From contig JABUQX010028199.1 in assembly GCA_015478945.1 (NCBI GenBank), forward strand, positions 15,001-45,000: a stretch of DNA of 30,000 bases. The letters are read 5' to 3'. The notes beneath the pieces were generated by a model. The model was not told where the DNA came from and did no database searches. It saw only the letters and a list, made by a program, of their open reading frames with translations. Positions 22,082 through 30,000 of this stretch are shown piece by piece. The position numbers and the translations under genes were made by a program. Within the stretch, counting starts at the first letter, position 1. Every line of letters begins with the position of its first letter. This stretch comes from Trachelipus rathkii. Lineage: Eukaryota > Arthropoda > Malacostraca > Isopoda > Trachelipodidae.

Positions 22082-22212
22082 ATTATATATATATATATAT
22101 ATATTATATATATTAGTTACTGTTAAAAAAGAAATTCCTTTTTTGTATTAATAATATAATTTTATATATTATTTTAATATATATATATTATAATATATAT
22201 ATATAATATTTT
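22082..22212. repeat. (TA)n and AT-rich tract
   Basis: TA runs at 22083-22112 and 22178-22205 separated by AT-rich sequence; right flank of the islet. Confidence 0.9.
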
Positions 22213-22984
22213 GGCAGGAACACTTCCTAGAATTAAAACTACATATTTAGTAGCTACATAAAACTGAATGAATTTTTTGAAATCGGCGAACATTTTGATG
22301 CAGGATCAAAAAAAAAATATTTTAATAATTATTATTACAATCTTAAATATAAATTAGTTAAAATAAAATATTTAGAGCATAAAAATAGTTAATAAAAAAA
22401 AAGGCCAAACTAAAGAAGTTACTTGCACCCATGAAGAGTTTAACGTTTACTTTATATATTTCTATATTTTAATTTATTTTACTTATAAATAAATCATGAT
22501 TTTTGTTTTTACTTTCTTAATAAAATACTGTTTTTAACTTTTTTAAAATATTTATTTCAACAGTCACATCACGGGTCGGGGTTTGATGGGAGGCGGAGCC
22601 AACGTTGATTACCCTCGTTATGCAATGCTCTTTACGTTATAATTAAAAAAAATAGTAATTTTTCATTCAATAAATTTTCGTAGATGGCATTCTGTCTCAG
22701 AAATTTGGGGAAATGCGAGAATTGTCTCGTACCAAAAACCTATTTATACTGTGTTATAATAAAATGTCATGCTCAACGTGAAATATGAGGCAAAACGCTA
22801 ACACACATTTTACCAAATAAAGTTAAATTTATAATAAAATATAAATAAAAATGCCCGTTCATTTCAGCCAGTTTTCAATAATATTTTGGAGCACAAGTAT
22901 CAAAGGAAGAAATGCAATAAAAAATTTTATATATTTTGTTCTGGCAGGAAAATAAAAATTTTTAAAAAATCAAGTTTATTAACA
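22213..22984. other. AT-rich sequence, no gene seen
   Basis: A-rich and T-rich unique sequence. A short GC-rich patch at 22565-22615 (GGGTCGGGG, GGGAGGCGGAGCC) stands out but has no assignable role. Confidence 0.45.
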
Positions 22985-23345
22985 CGTACCAATCTTATAA
23001 TCCAGAATTTGGTAAATGAGAATCTTCAATAAAAGGGAGATCCTGTAAGTTCAATTACACCAACAAGGAAATGAAGGGACAATGCTCTTCGTCAATCAGG
23101 AATCGTATCCGTACCATCCACGCCACATCATTTCAACCTAAAAATATAAAACGGAGGAGTATTCTGGTCGAGGAAAATATAAATATCCCTTATTGCATGC
23201 GAGGAAGTTAATAATATTATATAATAATATATATACTAATAATAATATAATAATAATAATCATTATATTAATAATTATATAAAATAATAAATAATATAAT
23301 ATAATAATAAATATTAATAATATAATAATAATAATATATAATAAT
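22985..23345. repeat. First copy of a ~509-bp-spaced direct repeat with ATA/ATT array
   Basis: Contains ACGCCACATCA, AACCTAAAAATATAAAACGG, GAAAATATAAATAT and TTGCATGCGAG (GCATGC at 23195-23200), then an imperfect ATA/TAA array at 23206-23345. The same words recur in the same order in the second copy. Confidence 0.72.
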
Positions 23346-23493
23346 AAACCTTAAAGGAGTACACTAATAAGAAAAAAGAGTCATTCAAACTTAAATTTAA
23401 CATTAACTTACAGTATAATACTTTCTTGATATAAACTTCATTATAAAATATAGCAGAAACATTTCATAAAAAAAAGAAACATAAAAATATATA

Positions 23494-23860
23494 GTAAATA
23501 AGAATATTCAACTGAATATTCACTCAAAGGGACAAAGGATCCTTTTCTGGACCAATTAGTCATCCAACAACACAAGGAATGCAAAGGGGACAATAGATGA
23601 CTTTTCAAGATAGGAAATCAGTATTCAACATATAACGCCACATATCCAACTAAAAAATATATAGCGGATGAAGTATATGGTGAGAAAATATAAATATCAC
23701 TTTGCATGCGAGAAAATAGTAATACTAATAATATAATGATAATAATACTATATATAATAATAATATATAATAATAATAAGTAATATATAATATATTAAAT
23801 AATAATATAATAATATTAATAATAATATAAATAATAATAAATAATAAGATTACAAATACT
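23494..23860. repeat. Second copy of the ~509-bp-spaced direct repeat
   Basis: Parallels the first copy: AACGCCACATATCC, AACTAAAAAATATATAGCGG, GAGAAAATATAAATAT and TTGCATGCGAG (GCATGC at 23704-23709), then an ATA/TAA array to about 23850. Offset is 509 bp at GCATGC. Both copies also share a GGGA...GATCCT-type stretch upstream. The copies are well diverged, so this is an old tandem duplication or part of a satellite-like array. Confidence 0.72.
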
Positions 23861-24539
23861 CTAATAACGAAACATTATTTATCGTAACAATATTAACCTA
23901 AATAATTTTTCAATGCATGTCAAACCTTTATTAATAACAAAGGGGAAAACGTTAAACGATTAAAACAAGAATGGATTATATATATATTTTACTAAATTAT
24001 GTCACTGCACCGGAGAAGAAAAATAGACAATAGACTCAGCATGGTTGCAAGAAGAAGCATCACGAAATCCTTGATCTAAAGAAAGAATGTTCTCATCTGC
24101 TACGTACATTTTAATACAGAATGAATGAAGTTCACACAAAGCTTAAGGAACAAATACACTCCTCCAGGTTCCAGTGAAAAGGTCCAAATAATAATACACT
24201 AAGCAAGGTTCAACCAACCTTCACGCACGGACACAAATTGACAAAAAAAAAGCCTGCGGAAATTTCAAGCCTACTTTATATACGAAGTAAGTCGACCGAA
24301 AAGTAATTCGTCAAAAGTCTCCCACAAATGACTTCTCATAACAAGAAATGTGTTTCTAAACCAAACGTTTTCCACTATTTAAAGAAAACTAGTAATCATA
24401 ATTAACGTGTTTCTTAATGTTTAAAATGTACGACATGAGCTATTTCAGTTAAGAATATTTAGTTTCAAAACATCTTAACACTTAAACGAACGGTGTTCAG
24501 ACAAAGGGAGTGGGGAAATGCTTAAACAAATATTTTAAA
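23861..24539. other. Sequence downstream of the BEL/Pao element
   Basis: Lies just past the 3' end of the minus-strand element, where a 3' LTR would be expected. No LTR pair, polypurine tract on the correct strand or TG...CA boundary could be recognised. Confidence 0.35.
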
Positions 24540-25046
24540 TTAACGTCTCAACGTATAATCAGATCTTTGTAACTTGTCAATATCGTCGTGATCGATTTCC
24601 AAAGGATCTATTATGTTATCTGAATCTATTACTTTATGATGAATTTTTGGATCATCTGGTATTTCGGTTTCTACCTCCCCACCGGTGTTTTGCTTACTCA
24701 TGGGAACTACTTTGTCAACCACTAGTGATACTCTCGCAACTTTGCCTTCCTCCTCCATTGACTCATCCAATAAAATCCTTTCCTCAAATTCCTTGGATGT
24801 TATCATATTAGTACTAATCACTTCATCTTCTTTAGTTGGCTGGATTGGAAGGCCCACCAGGAGATTGTAATGTACTTCTCCCCGGCACAAAAGATGAAAA
24901 ATACTTTTCGCGGAATCTATTCCAAATTTTAAGGATTTCGTGTCCCCGTAATACACCCATACCTGCACCTTATGCAATTTCGTAAATGCCAGTATGGCTT
25001 GAGTTATCGGAAATTGACCCGCTTGTTTCATTAGCTGTAGCCATTT
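24540..25046 (-). CDS. OTU cysteine-protease-like C-terminal half with acidic tail
   Basis: A 163-codon uninterrupted frame from the ATG at 25031 (five further codons upstream are open), directly after the DUF5641-like region. Residues 1-60 resemble the second half of OTU deubiquitinase-type proteases: an 'I..AILAFTKLHKVQVWVYYGD' strand-helix block, KFGIDSAKSIFHLL, and GEVHYNLLVGLP, whose His54 (24870-24872) sits where OTU proteins carry their catalytic HY/HW histidine. The expected DGxC nucleophile motif, normally 70-100 residues earlier, is not present, so the copy would be inactive. The remaining 100 residues are acidic and hydrophilic (EEEGKVARVSLVVDKV, EIDHDDIDKLQRSDYTLRR), without a domain I know. 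It could be the element's own 3' module or part of an adjacent insertion. Confidence 0.5.
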   Translation of the reverse strand, partial: KWLQLMKQAGQFPITQAILAFTKLHKVQVWVYYGDTKSLKFGIDSAKSIFHLLCRGEVHYNLLVGLPIQPTKEDEVISTNMITSKEFEERILLDESMEEEGKVARVSLVVDKVVPMSKQNTGGEVETEIPDDPKIHHKVIDSDNIIDPLEIDHDDIDKLQRSDYTLRR

Positions 25047-25200
25047 TTATTTTACCATTTTTAGTTTTTAAAGACACGGACCAAACATAACCATCAGGTG
25101 ATTTATAAAGAGTAAGAACAATTCCTAACTTTCATTTTAGGCGAGGTCCATCATCTTCAACGAGGACCATGTCACCTACATTGATGTTCGGCCTACCTTA
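25031..25200 (-). pseudogene. pol: BEL/Pao polyprotein C-terminus, DUF5641-like
   Basis: Reads GRPNINVGDMVLVEDDGPRL, an in-frame TGA (25132-25134) at a position usually occupied by Trp, then VLTLYKSPDGYVWSVSLKTK. This is the chromodomain-like DUF5641 module that follows integrase in BEL/Pao elements ('GD.VLv.DD..PR......V......DG.V....vkT'). It sits in a different frame from the integrase core just upstream. The usual closing motif of the polyprotein is missing, and the OTU-like frame begins here. Confidence 0.85.
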
Positions 25201-26015
25201 AACATTCCAAGATTTTAAATTTAAGAGAATCGTTTTTCCATACGGTTTTAAATATATTGATAAGTTTTAATAAGTATTTATATCTCTTATTTAATTTAAT
25301 GGAATCTTGATAAGTCGGGCCCGAATCCAATAATTCAAGAGGAACAGGGAGGGAGTTTAATTTATAACCTATTAATAAGTGAGAAGGAGTTAAAGGGTCA
25401 TTAGTCAAAAAAATATCATTATCCACAAAGGTGAGAAGACGACAATTAATGGTTGATTCTATTTCTACTAAGACCGTGGAAAGCTCTTCTAAAGAAATTA
25501 AACTTTCTAGTATTCTTTTCAAGGAAATCTTTACGAACCCTATTAACCGCTCAAAGAAACCGCCATAATAGCTAGCACGGGCCGGATTAAATCTTCAGGT
25601 AATAGAATGAGTTAATAAAAAATCTTTAACAGATGAGAGCGAATGTAAGCGTTTAATATACTTATCCGAAGCTTGAAAATAGGCTGCATTGTCTGAATAA
25701 ATAATGGAGGGAATGCCTCGTCTACCTATGAATCGTCGGAAAGAACATAAAAATGATTCGGTATTATGGTCTAAAACTATTTCTAAATGGATTGCCCGAG
25801 TTACGACACAAGTAAAAGTACTATATAACATTTACTGGTTAAAGTTTTGGAAATCTTTACATTAAAATAACCTGTTAAGTCTAAACGTCTAAACCTGTTA
25901 CAGTGAACGGTTTACTATCTACTACTCATGAGTGGGGAAGTGCAGCAAGGGGAGCGGGTTTAAAACGTTCTGCTTGTAAGCGTTTACATAATACACATGG
26001 TCTTACTACCTTTTT
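25193..26015 (-). pseudogene. pol: BEL/Pao integrase catalytic core
   Basis: A DDE integrase core. The first aspartate block falls at about 25879-25894, exactly where GTCTAAAC is tandemly duplicated (plus-strand sense), so two candidate Asp codons exist in different frames. The main frame runs from 25831 to 25193 with a single TGA (25595-25597). It carries TRAIHLEIVLDHNTESF, GIPSIIYSDNAAYFQAS (second Asp, 25691-25693) and ASYYGGFFERLIGFV (Glu, 25550-25552). The spacing of 46 residues between Asp and Glu fits this family. The tail continues with TPSHLLIGYKLNSLP. At least one more frame change lies near 25825. All three catalytic positions are present, but the gene is broken. Confidence 0.93.
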
Positions 26016-26619
26016 TTACAATCTGCCCCATTCGCACAAAATATTTTTGCGAATAATTAAAATAAGTTCAGAAATACCCAAATGATGATATTTAATATGA
26101 AACTCCCAAATGAGTAACTTAAAAAAAATATATTTAGTAGGTAAAAATAAAAGGAATCTAGTAACAAAAGGTAGCAGGGAATTATTGAGTCTTCGATCAC
26201 ATCGAAGTAAACCATTTATCAGTTTCAAATTTAATTGTTTTGTTAAAGGGGTTAAAGGTACACCGTTCGACCTTAAACACTTTATTTCCGGGGTAAAAAA
26301 CTCGCTTTGTAAATTCTTTATCCAATACGAATCTGACCTTTGGAACTCTTCCAATGTAAACTGGTGAGAAAAACTTGGCTTAAATATACATTTTAAAGGA
26401 GCACTCATTTTTGACCTCAAATTAATAAATCTAAAAATTAAATTTGTTATGCATACAACTTTGTCTAAGGATGAATAAACACTTCAATCTAAAACAGTTT
26501 ACAGAGGGAATTTCGGCAATAGTGGTAGTGGCAACAAGAGAATCTTCAACTGAGGATTCTTTCAGATATAAGGGATGCTCATCCCATTCGTAACCATAGA
26601 CTCGATTTAATATAATCAC
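26016..26619 (-). pseudogene. pol: BEL/Pao integrase, linker and zinc-binding N-terminus
   Basis: 26431-26619 is a short linker frame. 26016-26420 is a 134-codon open frame with FTLEEFQRSDSYWIKNLQSE, GVPLTPLTKQLNLKLINGLL, CDRRLNNS, then LLIWEFHIKYHHLGIS, the His-rich half of the integrase H2C2 zinc module. The two cysteines lie just beyond, in VVRPCVLCKRLQAERFKPAP, reached in another frame near 25970-26015. In active elements this domain helps multimerise integrase on the LTR ends. Confidence 0.85.
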
Positions 26620-27251
26620 TTTTACTTCCCCGAGAAGCTAAATCAGCTGGATTACAAGAGGTTGGTACATATTTAAACTCCGCTGAGGGGATATTTTTGT
26701 GAACTTCGTCAACTCTATTTTGTAAAAAGGTGGGAAGTTGTTTCTTAGAGTAAACCCATTGTAAAACTACTTGACTATCTGACCAAATGTATGTATCTTT
26801 AATATTAAGAATATTATTGAATGTTAATTAACATACTTTAACAAACTGGTAGATAGTAGAATACCCATTAATTCCATACGGGGAACGGTTAACTCTCTCA
26901 AAGGGGGCACTTTAACCTTGGACATAAGAATGTTAGACTCAAATATTTTTGTGATACTATTTATATTATTACAGTTTCATAGGCACTCTTTGAAGCATCA
27001 GAAAAAGCATGCAAAATTACGTCATAAGAAAAAATTAACTGCCGTGGTATTTGCAAGGATTGAAAACATTTTAACTGAAGAGAGATTAACTCCCACTCCT
27101 TACAAAATTCTTCAGCAATGGGCTGGTTCCATTGATATTTATTCTTCCATAGTTTTTGTAATAATAGGTCAAACACAGAAGCTACTTCTTTAAGTATTGT
27201 GCGCATTGTATTGGTAAATTTCTCCACCTCTTGAACAGGGTAAGTAATCAA
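26620..27251 (-). pseudogene. pol: BEL/Pao RT tail and RNase H
   Basis: Open piece 26961-27251 begins in the connection domain after RT (Peptidase_A17/Pao RT family): EVASVFDLLLQKLWKNKYQW and EEFCKEWELISLQ. It runs to HAFSDASKSAY, the first aspartate block of RNase H. A few residues usual between VFD and LLLQ (the proline/glycine stretch) are absent. In other frames LRELTVPRMELMGIL (about 26855-26900) and WSDSQVVLQWVYSKKQLPTF (about 26790-26730) follow, then VPTSCNPADLASRG (about 26672-26631). Together these are the RNase H active-site blocks in order. Several frame changes separate them. Confidence 0.88.
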
Positions 27252-27921
27252 ATCACTGATAATGTTCGATTCTTAGGCTCATCATCATTGAGATGTCCTT
27301 CATATAATCGTTGCTGGTAAGTTACTAAACTTTGAACATAGATTTTGTGAGAGTTTTGGAAAAGGTATTTCATATCAAAGTACTCATCGAATACGGCAAG
27401 AGGAATGGCAGTGTTCTCATAACGGAAGTGGTTGTTCCACTTGGAGAAATTCAGATGATAAAAACTATGTGTTTTCCAACTTTATCATAGTTGTATAACG
27501 ATGAATATTGAGCCAGTCTGCTATCGATCTCAACTCCTGTCAAGGATATAGTTTGTTATATCATTTCAGACAGTACTGTGTCGGCTAAGTTATTTTCTGT
27601 AACTGTCTGAAGACATCTGATCATTAATGTTTGCTTAAAAAACATACACCCATACATTTTTTCTTCCAGTTCTTTCGGGACTAAAACAAAATGACCATGC
27701 TCAGTGGTAAGAGTTCCATGTTTATTAAAATATTGGATTATTTTTTCCATGTATTTTTCGAGAGCTTTAATATAATCCAACAAAACTCTTGTGTTGTTAT
27801 AGGGGTAAGATTTGGGCTTTAATATTATCTTTAAAAAATGAGCATATATCAAAACATTGTGGTCAAGATGACCGGCAAGAAGACATCGCATGATGATATA
27901 AGGTGCAAACAGGAACAACAT
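27252..27921 (-). pseudogene. Unidentified segment in place of protease and RT
   Basis: Between the zinc knuckles and the RT tail only about 620 bp remain, where protease plus RT would need roughly 2 kb. A 121-codon frame (27556-27921) includes NNTRVLLDYIKALEKYMEKI and HGTLTTEHGHFVLVPKELEE. Further on, another frame has YFDMKYLFQNSHKIYVQSLV and RLYEGHLNDDEPKNR (about 27285-27390). I do not recognise these. VLLD faintly recalls the LLD of BEL/Pao proteases, but no RT motif with the catalytic DD pair was found. It may be a diverged remnant, or foreign sequence joined by deletion or nested insertion. Confidence 0.4.
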
Positions 27922-28698
27922 TATTACCCTTATGAACTGAAAAATTTGCTAGACTTAGAGCAACCCCTTTACTACTTGTTAAAAAAGTACTCACTTGGTT
28001 GGTGGTTGGATTTTCATTGTTAGTGGGATTAGAAGGAGTTTTATGACAAATGACAGTGTGATGTCCCCTTTCTTTACATATATAATAAACCTTTTGTGAA
28101 GTACATTCTTCACAGGGGTGGGTGCTAGACAAACAATTGGAACACAGTTTCTTAGTTTTTATGAAATTAGTTCTATCTTCTATTTTATTAATGATATGAC
28201 AGTTGTTCGTATAATTGGTGTCATTGCAAAATCTATAAGTTATCCTATTTTCATAACTAGGGTAATCTTGAAAGGTGGGTTTAACAGAAGTATTAAAGAA
28301 TTTGGGTTTAAATGAAGAGGGAGGGGTAAGTTGAGATGTAGGGAGGAGTGGTCTAATTGGTGCGGTGTTATAAGAAAGGACGAGAATGGGATGAGAGTTG
28401 CTTATTAGCTTGAGTATTGGTAGTGGTTAAAACTGTAGGATTTTTGAGGATGGCACCAGACTTCCAATTATTAAAAGTATTATTAGGTTTAAAGTTAGGT
28501 TTATAATCATTATTAATACTTTTTTTTTGCATTATTTTTATGTTTATCATTATTATCAATCTCAAATTTTTGACCCAAAACCTCTAAATTATTTAAAGCT
28601 TTAGTAATTATTTCTAGAATGAACTCCATATCCCAATCCCCATTCTGTCTATCCCATGTTATCTTATCTAAAATTTCTTTAGGAATCTTTTGTTCCAA
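27863..28698 (-). pseudogene. gag: BEL/Pao gag C-terminus with zinc knuckles
   Basis: 28513-28698 encodes the helical gag C-terminus (IPKEILDKITWDRQNGDWDM). An Asn/Lys-rich linker follows (28368-28565). Then comes a frame open for about 520 nt (27863 to roughly 28385) with three cysteine/histidine modules typical of BEL/Pao gag. The middle module, CSNCLSSTHPCEEC, is a complete CX2CX4HX4C knuckle. The flanking ones (RFCNDTNYTNNC and YYICKERGHHTVIC) each lack the first cysteine, and the first also lacks its histidine. The knuckles would bind element RNA. This is the best preserved part of the element by length of open frame. Confidence 0.85.
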
Positions 28699-28732
28699 AA
28701 TGGTACCAATTATGATGGAGCAACTTTTACAA

Positions 28733-29192
28733 CTATTTATTAATTCTTGTGTCTTTAAACTCGCGAGACCATGTAATTTCGGCTTTAAATCTAAACAAAT
28801 CGTTATAATTATATTTAGGGACTTTAATATTTGTAAGCTTTAAGATTAAGGTTTGTATTAATTTATGTTTATTACCAAAATTCTCTTTCAAAGTCTTCAT
28901 TCCTATGGGATAGTTATCGCCCCTCAAGGCATAACCGGACACTAAAGTTAATGCTACACCTTTAAGACAACCTAAAAGAGCTTCTAACTTTGCAGCATTT
29001 GAGTAATTAGGCTATCTATGTTAGTTTGGAAAACCTCGTAAAGATGATCAAATTGCAAAACATCACCACTAAATGTAGGAAGGGTTCTAGTAGGGGCTTT
29101 AAATAACTCTGGTTCATGTTCTTTGCGTTCATGACTATTGAGTGGGGATATGTCTTTATTATTATTTTTAACAAGTGTTTGTATTTTATTAA
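28733..29192 (-). pseudogene. gag: BEL/Pao gag, DUF1759-like capsid region
   Basis: Two overlapping open pieces with a frame change near 29000. The first (28984 to about 29190) contains RTLPTFSGDVLQFDHLYEVF, the LPxFxGD...F signature of the DUF1759 gag domain. The second (28733 to about 29008) continues with LEALLGCLKGVAL, SGYALRGDNYPIGMKTLKEN and FGNKHKLIQTLILKL, matching the 'A..G......Y..A...L...FG....I' part of that domain. This region forms the structural capsid in active elements. A stop at 28733 is followed shortly by further gag-like sequence. Confidence 0.82.
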
Positions 29193-29491
29193 TTAATTAA
29201 TTCGTCCATAACGAAAACTCTTATCATAAGCTTGCTCATCATTCTTTAAATACTCTTCAACACTTAGAAGGCTTTGGACAAAGTTATCAGCGCTGACTAA
29301 CTCCTCCTTAAGGGTCAATAATGAATTCAATTTAGCAGATAATAAATCAAAGTTAAGTATATCTTGACCCATGGTGACATTTCATTACATAGTCTTTTCC
29401 TATTTAATTTTGCTCCATGTAATTCTGGATTACTTTCTAGTGTTAGCTCATTTGGGGGGGGGGTGTCTTTTTGATCACCGTTTAAATCCAT
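29193..29491 (-). pseudogene. gag: BEL/Pao gag, N-terminal part
   Basis: Starts at a plausible ATG (29491) with MDLNGDQKDTPPPNELTL, a hydrophilic N-terminus. The frame changes near 29372. The next frame (29193-29372) carries LLSAKLNSLLTLKEELVSAD and SVEEYLKNDEQAYDKSF, the leucine/acidic helical region usually found at the start of BEL/Pao gag, before the capsid-like part. An upstream in-frame ATG exists at 29539, but the residues it adds are Phe-rich low complexity, so I prefer 29491. It would encode the N-terminal arm of the capsid precursor. Confidence 0.65.
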
Positions 29492-29599
29492 TATTTGTAC
29501 AAATTTATTATAAAAAGAGAAAAAAAAACAAACTAACACCTTGTTAAGACAATTTTACACTGGATATTTTAAACTTTATTTATAAAGTCAAAAATATCT
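29492..29599. other. Junction between BEL/Pao gag and Tigger remnant
   Basis: AT-rich, with A-runs at 29519-29528 and 29611-29620 nearby. A 5' LTR end and primer-binding site should be here, but none was recognised. Confidence 0.4.
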
Positions 29600-30000
29600 T
29601 CAAACTCCGGAAAAAAAAAAATTATGGTTACTCAGCTACAAGCTCTGAACGAGGAACTTTAGTAACAACATGCTGCATCATTAACGCATCGGGGAGTTTC
29701 CTTCCACCAGTAATGGTGTTTCCGCGGGTTCATTTCAAAGATCACATGATGAATGGAGCTCCTACTTGGAAGGTTAGGGTTAGCAACTCCATCAGGATAG
29801 ATGACAAGTGAGGTTTTCTTAGAAGTTATGAAACATTTCATAAAGCATTCTAGTGCTTCAACTGAAACCCCAGCTCTGTTATTAGATAATCACGAATCAC
29901 ACCTATCTATTCCATTATTAGACCTTGCTAAAAGGCATGGTGTTACTATTCTGACTGTTCATCCTCACTGCAGTCATAAACTTCAACCTCTTGACAAATC
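29600..30000 (+). pseudogene. Tigger/pogo-type DDE transposase remnant, runs off the window
   Basis: The plus strand encodes the second half of a pogo/Tigger (DDE_1 superfamily, Tc1/mariner-like) transposase. The first frame has SSERGTLVTTCCIINASGSF and PPVMVFPRVHFKDHMMNGAP (about 29641-29750). After a frame change near 29760 the rest reads LGLATPSG, a TAG at 29798-29800, MTSEVFLEVMKHFIKHS, and LLLDNHESHLS with the second catalytic Asp (29885-29887). It then runs to HPHCSHKLQPLD with the third acidic residue, 35 residues on (DD35D spacing). The first Asp region would lie left of 29600 but is replaced by BEL/Pao-side sequence, so the copy is 5'-truncated. It is broken by one frameshift and one stop. 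CENP-B/jerky-like domesticated proteins share this domain, but the breaks argue for a dead transposon. Confidence 0.9.

Larger units (their letters stand above)
24540..29491 (-). mobile_element. Degenerate BEL/Pao LTR retrotransposon
   Basis: About 5 kb read right to left in typical BEL/Pao order: gag, zinc knuckles, [protease and RT largely missing], RT tail with RNase H, integrase with zinc-binding and DDE parts, and a DUF5641-like C-terminus. An OTU-protease-like segment follows. Every domain is broken by stops or frame changes, so the copy is inactive. Neither LTR was recognised. Only about 100 bp separate the gag start from a Tigger remnant, leaving little room for a 5' LTR and primer-binding site. 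Family assignment rests on several independent motifs and is firm; element boundaries are not. Confidence 0.93.

Noticed and set aside
23861..24539. Possible 3' LTR of the BEL/Pao element
   Set aside because: No copy of it is visible near 29500, and no polypurine tract in the right orientation or clear terminal dinucleotides were found.
24685..26367. Plus-strand frames at 24685-24870 and 26110-26367
   Set aside because: Shadows of the OTU-like and integrase frames on the minus strand.
25132..29800. Several in-frame stops at usual Trp positions and Cys-to-Tyr changes suggest sense-strand G-to-A mutation
   Set aside because: I noticed these partly because a Trp codon can become a stop only by G-to-A, so this is biased sampling. 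A consensus-based mutation count would be needed to claim hypermutation.

Overview
This is strongly AT-rich, non-coding animal DNA. It holds dense (TA)n, (ATT)n, (TGT)n and (ATCT)n simple repeats, several decayed transposable elements, one candidate spliced exon, and no intact long gene. The best organism clue is a BEL/Pao retrotransposon on the minus strand, since these elements are confined to metazoans and absent from mammals. With the microsatellite load, an RTE-like LINE and a dispersed transposase-like family common in arthropods and molluscs, an invertebrate (a crustacean or mollusc, for example) is the best guess. The species cannot be named from this sequence.

Layout. 1-700: AT-rich DNA ending in a perfect (TA)n tract. 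700-2160: a GC-richer islet, a degenerate RTE-like LINE fragment (endonuclease and start of RT, plus strand), and an abutting tRNA-derived SINE-like unit. 2715-3970: a decayed minus-strand transposase-like gene of a dispersed invertebrate family. 3970-9190: almost entirely AT-rich sequence and simple repeats. 9540-12060: a less AT-rich, unidentified minus-strand tract that reads like decayed protein-coding sequence. 12480-16010: microsatellites, a candidate 142-bp coding exon at 14089-14230, and a GC-rich islet at 14912-15055 set in (TA)n. 16010-18650: purine-rich unique sequence with diverged direct repeats and possible coding traces. 18650-22210: AT-rich DNA with a structured GC-rich islet at 21722-22080 flanked by (TA)n. 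22980-23860: two diverged copies of a unit spaced about 509 bp, each ending in an ATA/ATT-type array. 24540-29491: a BEL/Pao element on the minus strand with gag, zinc knuckles, RT tail/RNase H, integrase and DUF5641-like C-terminus, followed by an OTU-protease-like fragment. The protease and most of RT are missing or unrecognisable. 29600-30000: a plus-strand Tigger/pogo-type DDE transposase remnant running off the window.

The parts do not form a working system; most of the window is a graveyard of mobile elements. The points most worth a second look are the OTU-like domain at the 3' end of the BEL/Pao element, the unidentified segment standing where its protease and RT should be, the candidate exon, and the unidentified coding-like tract at 9.5-12 kb.
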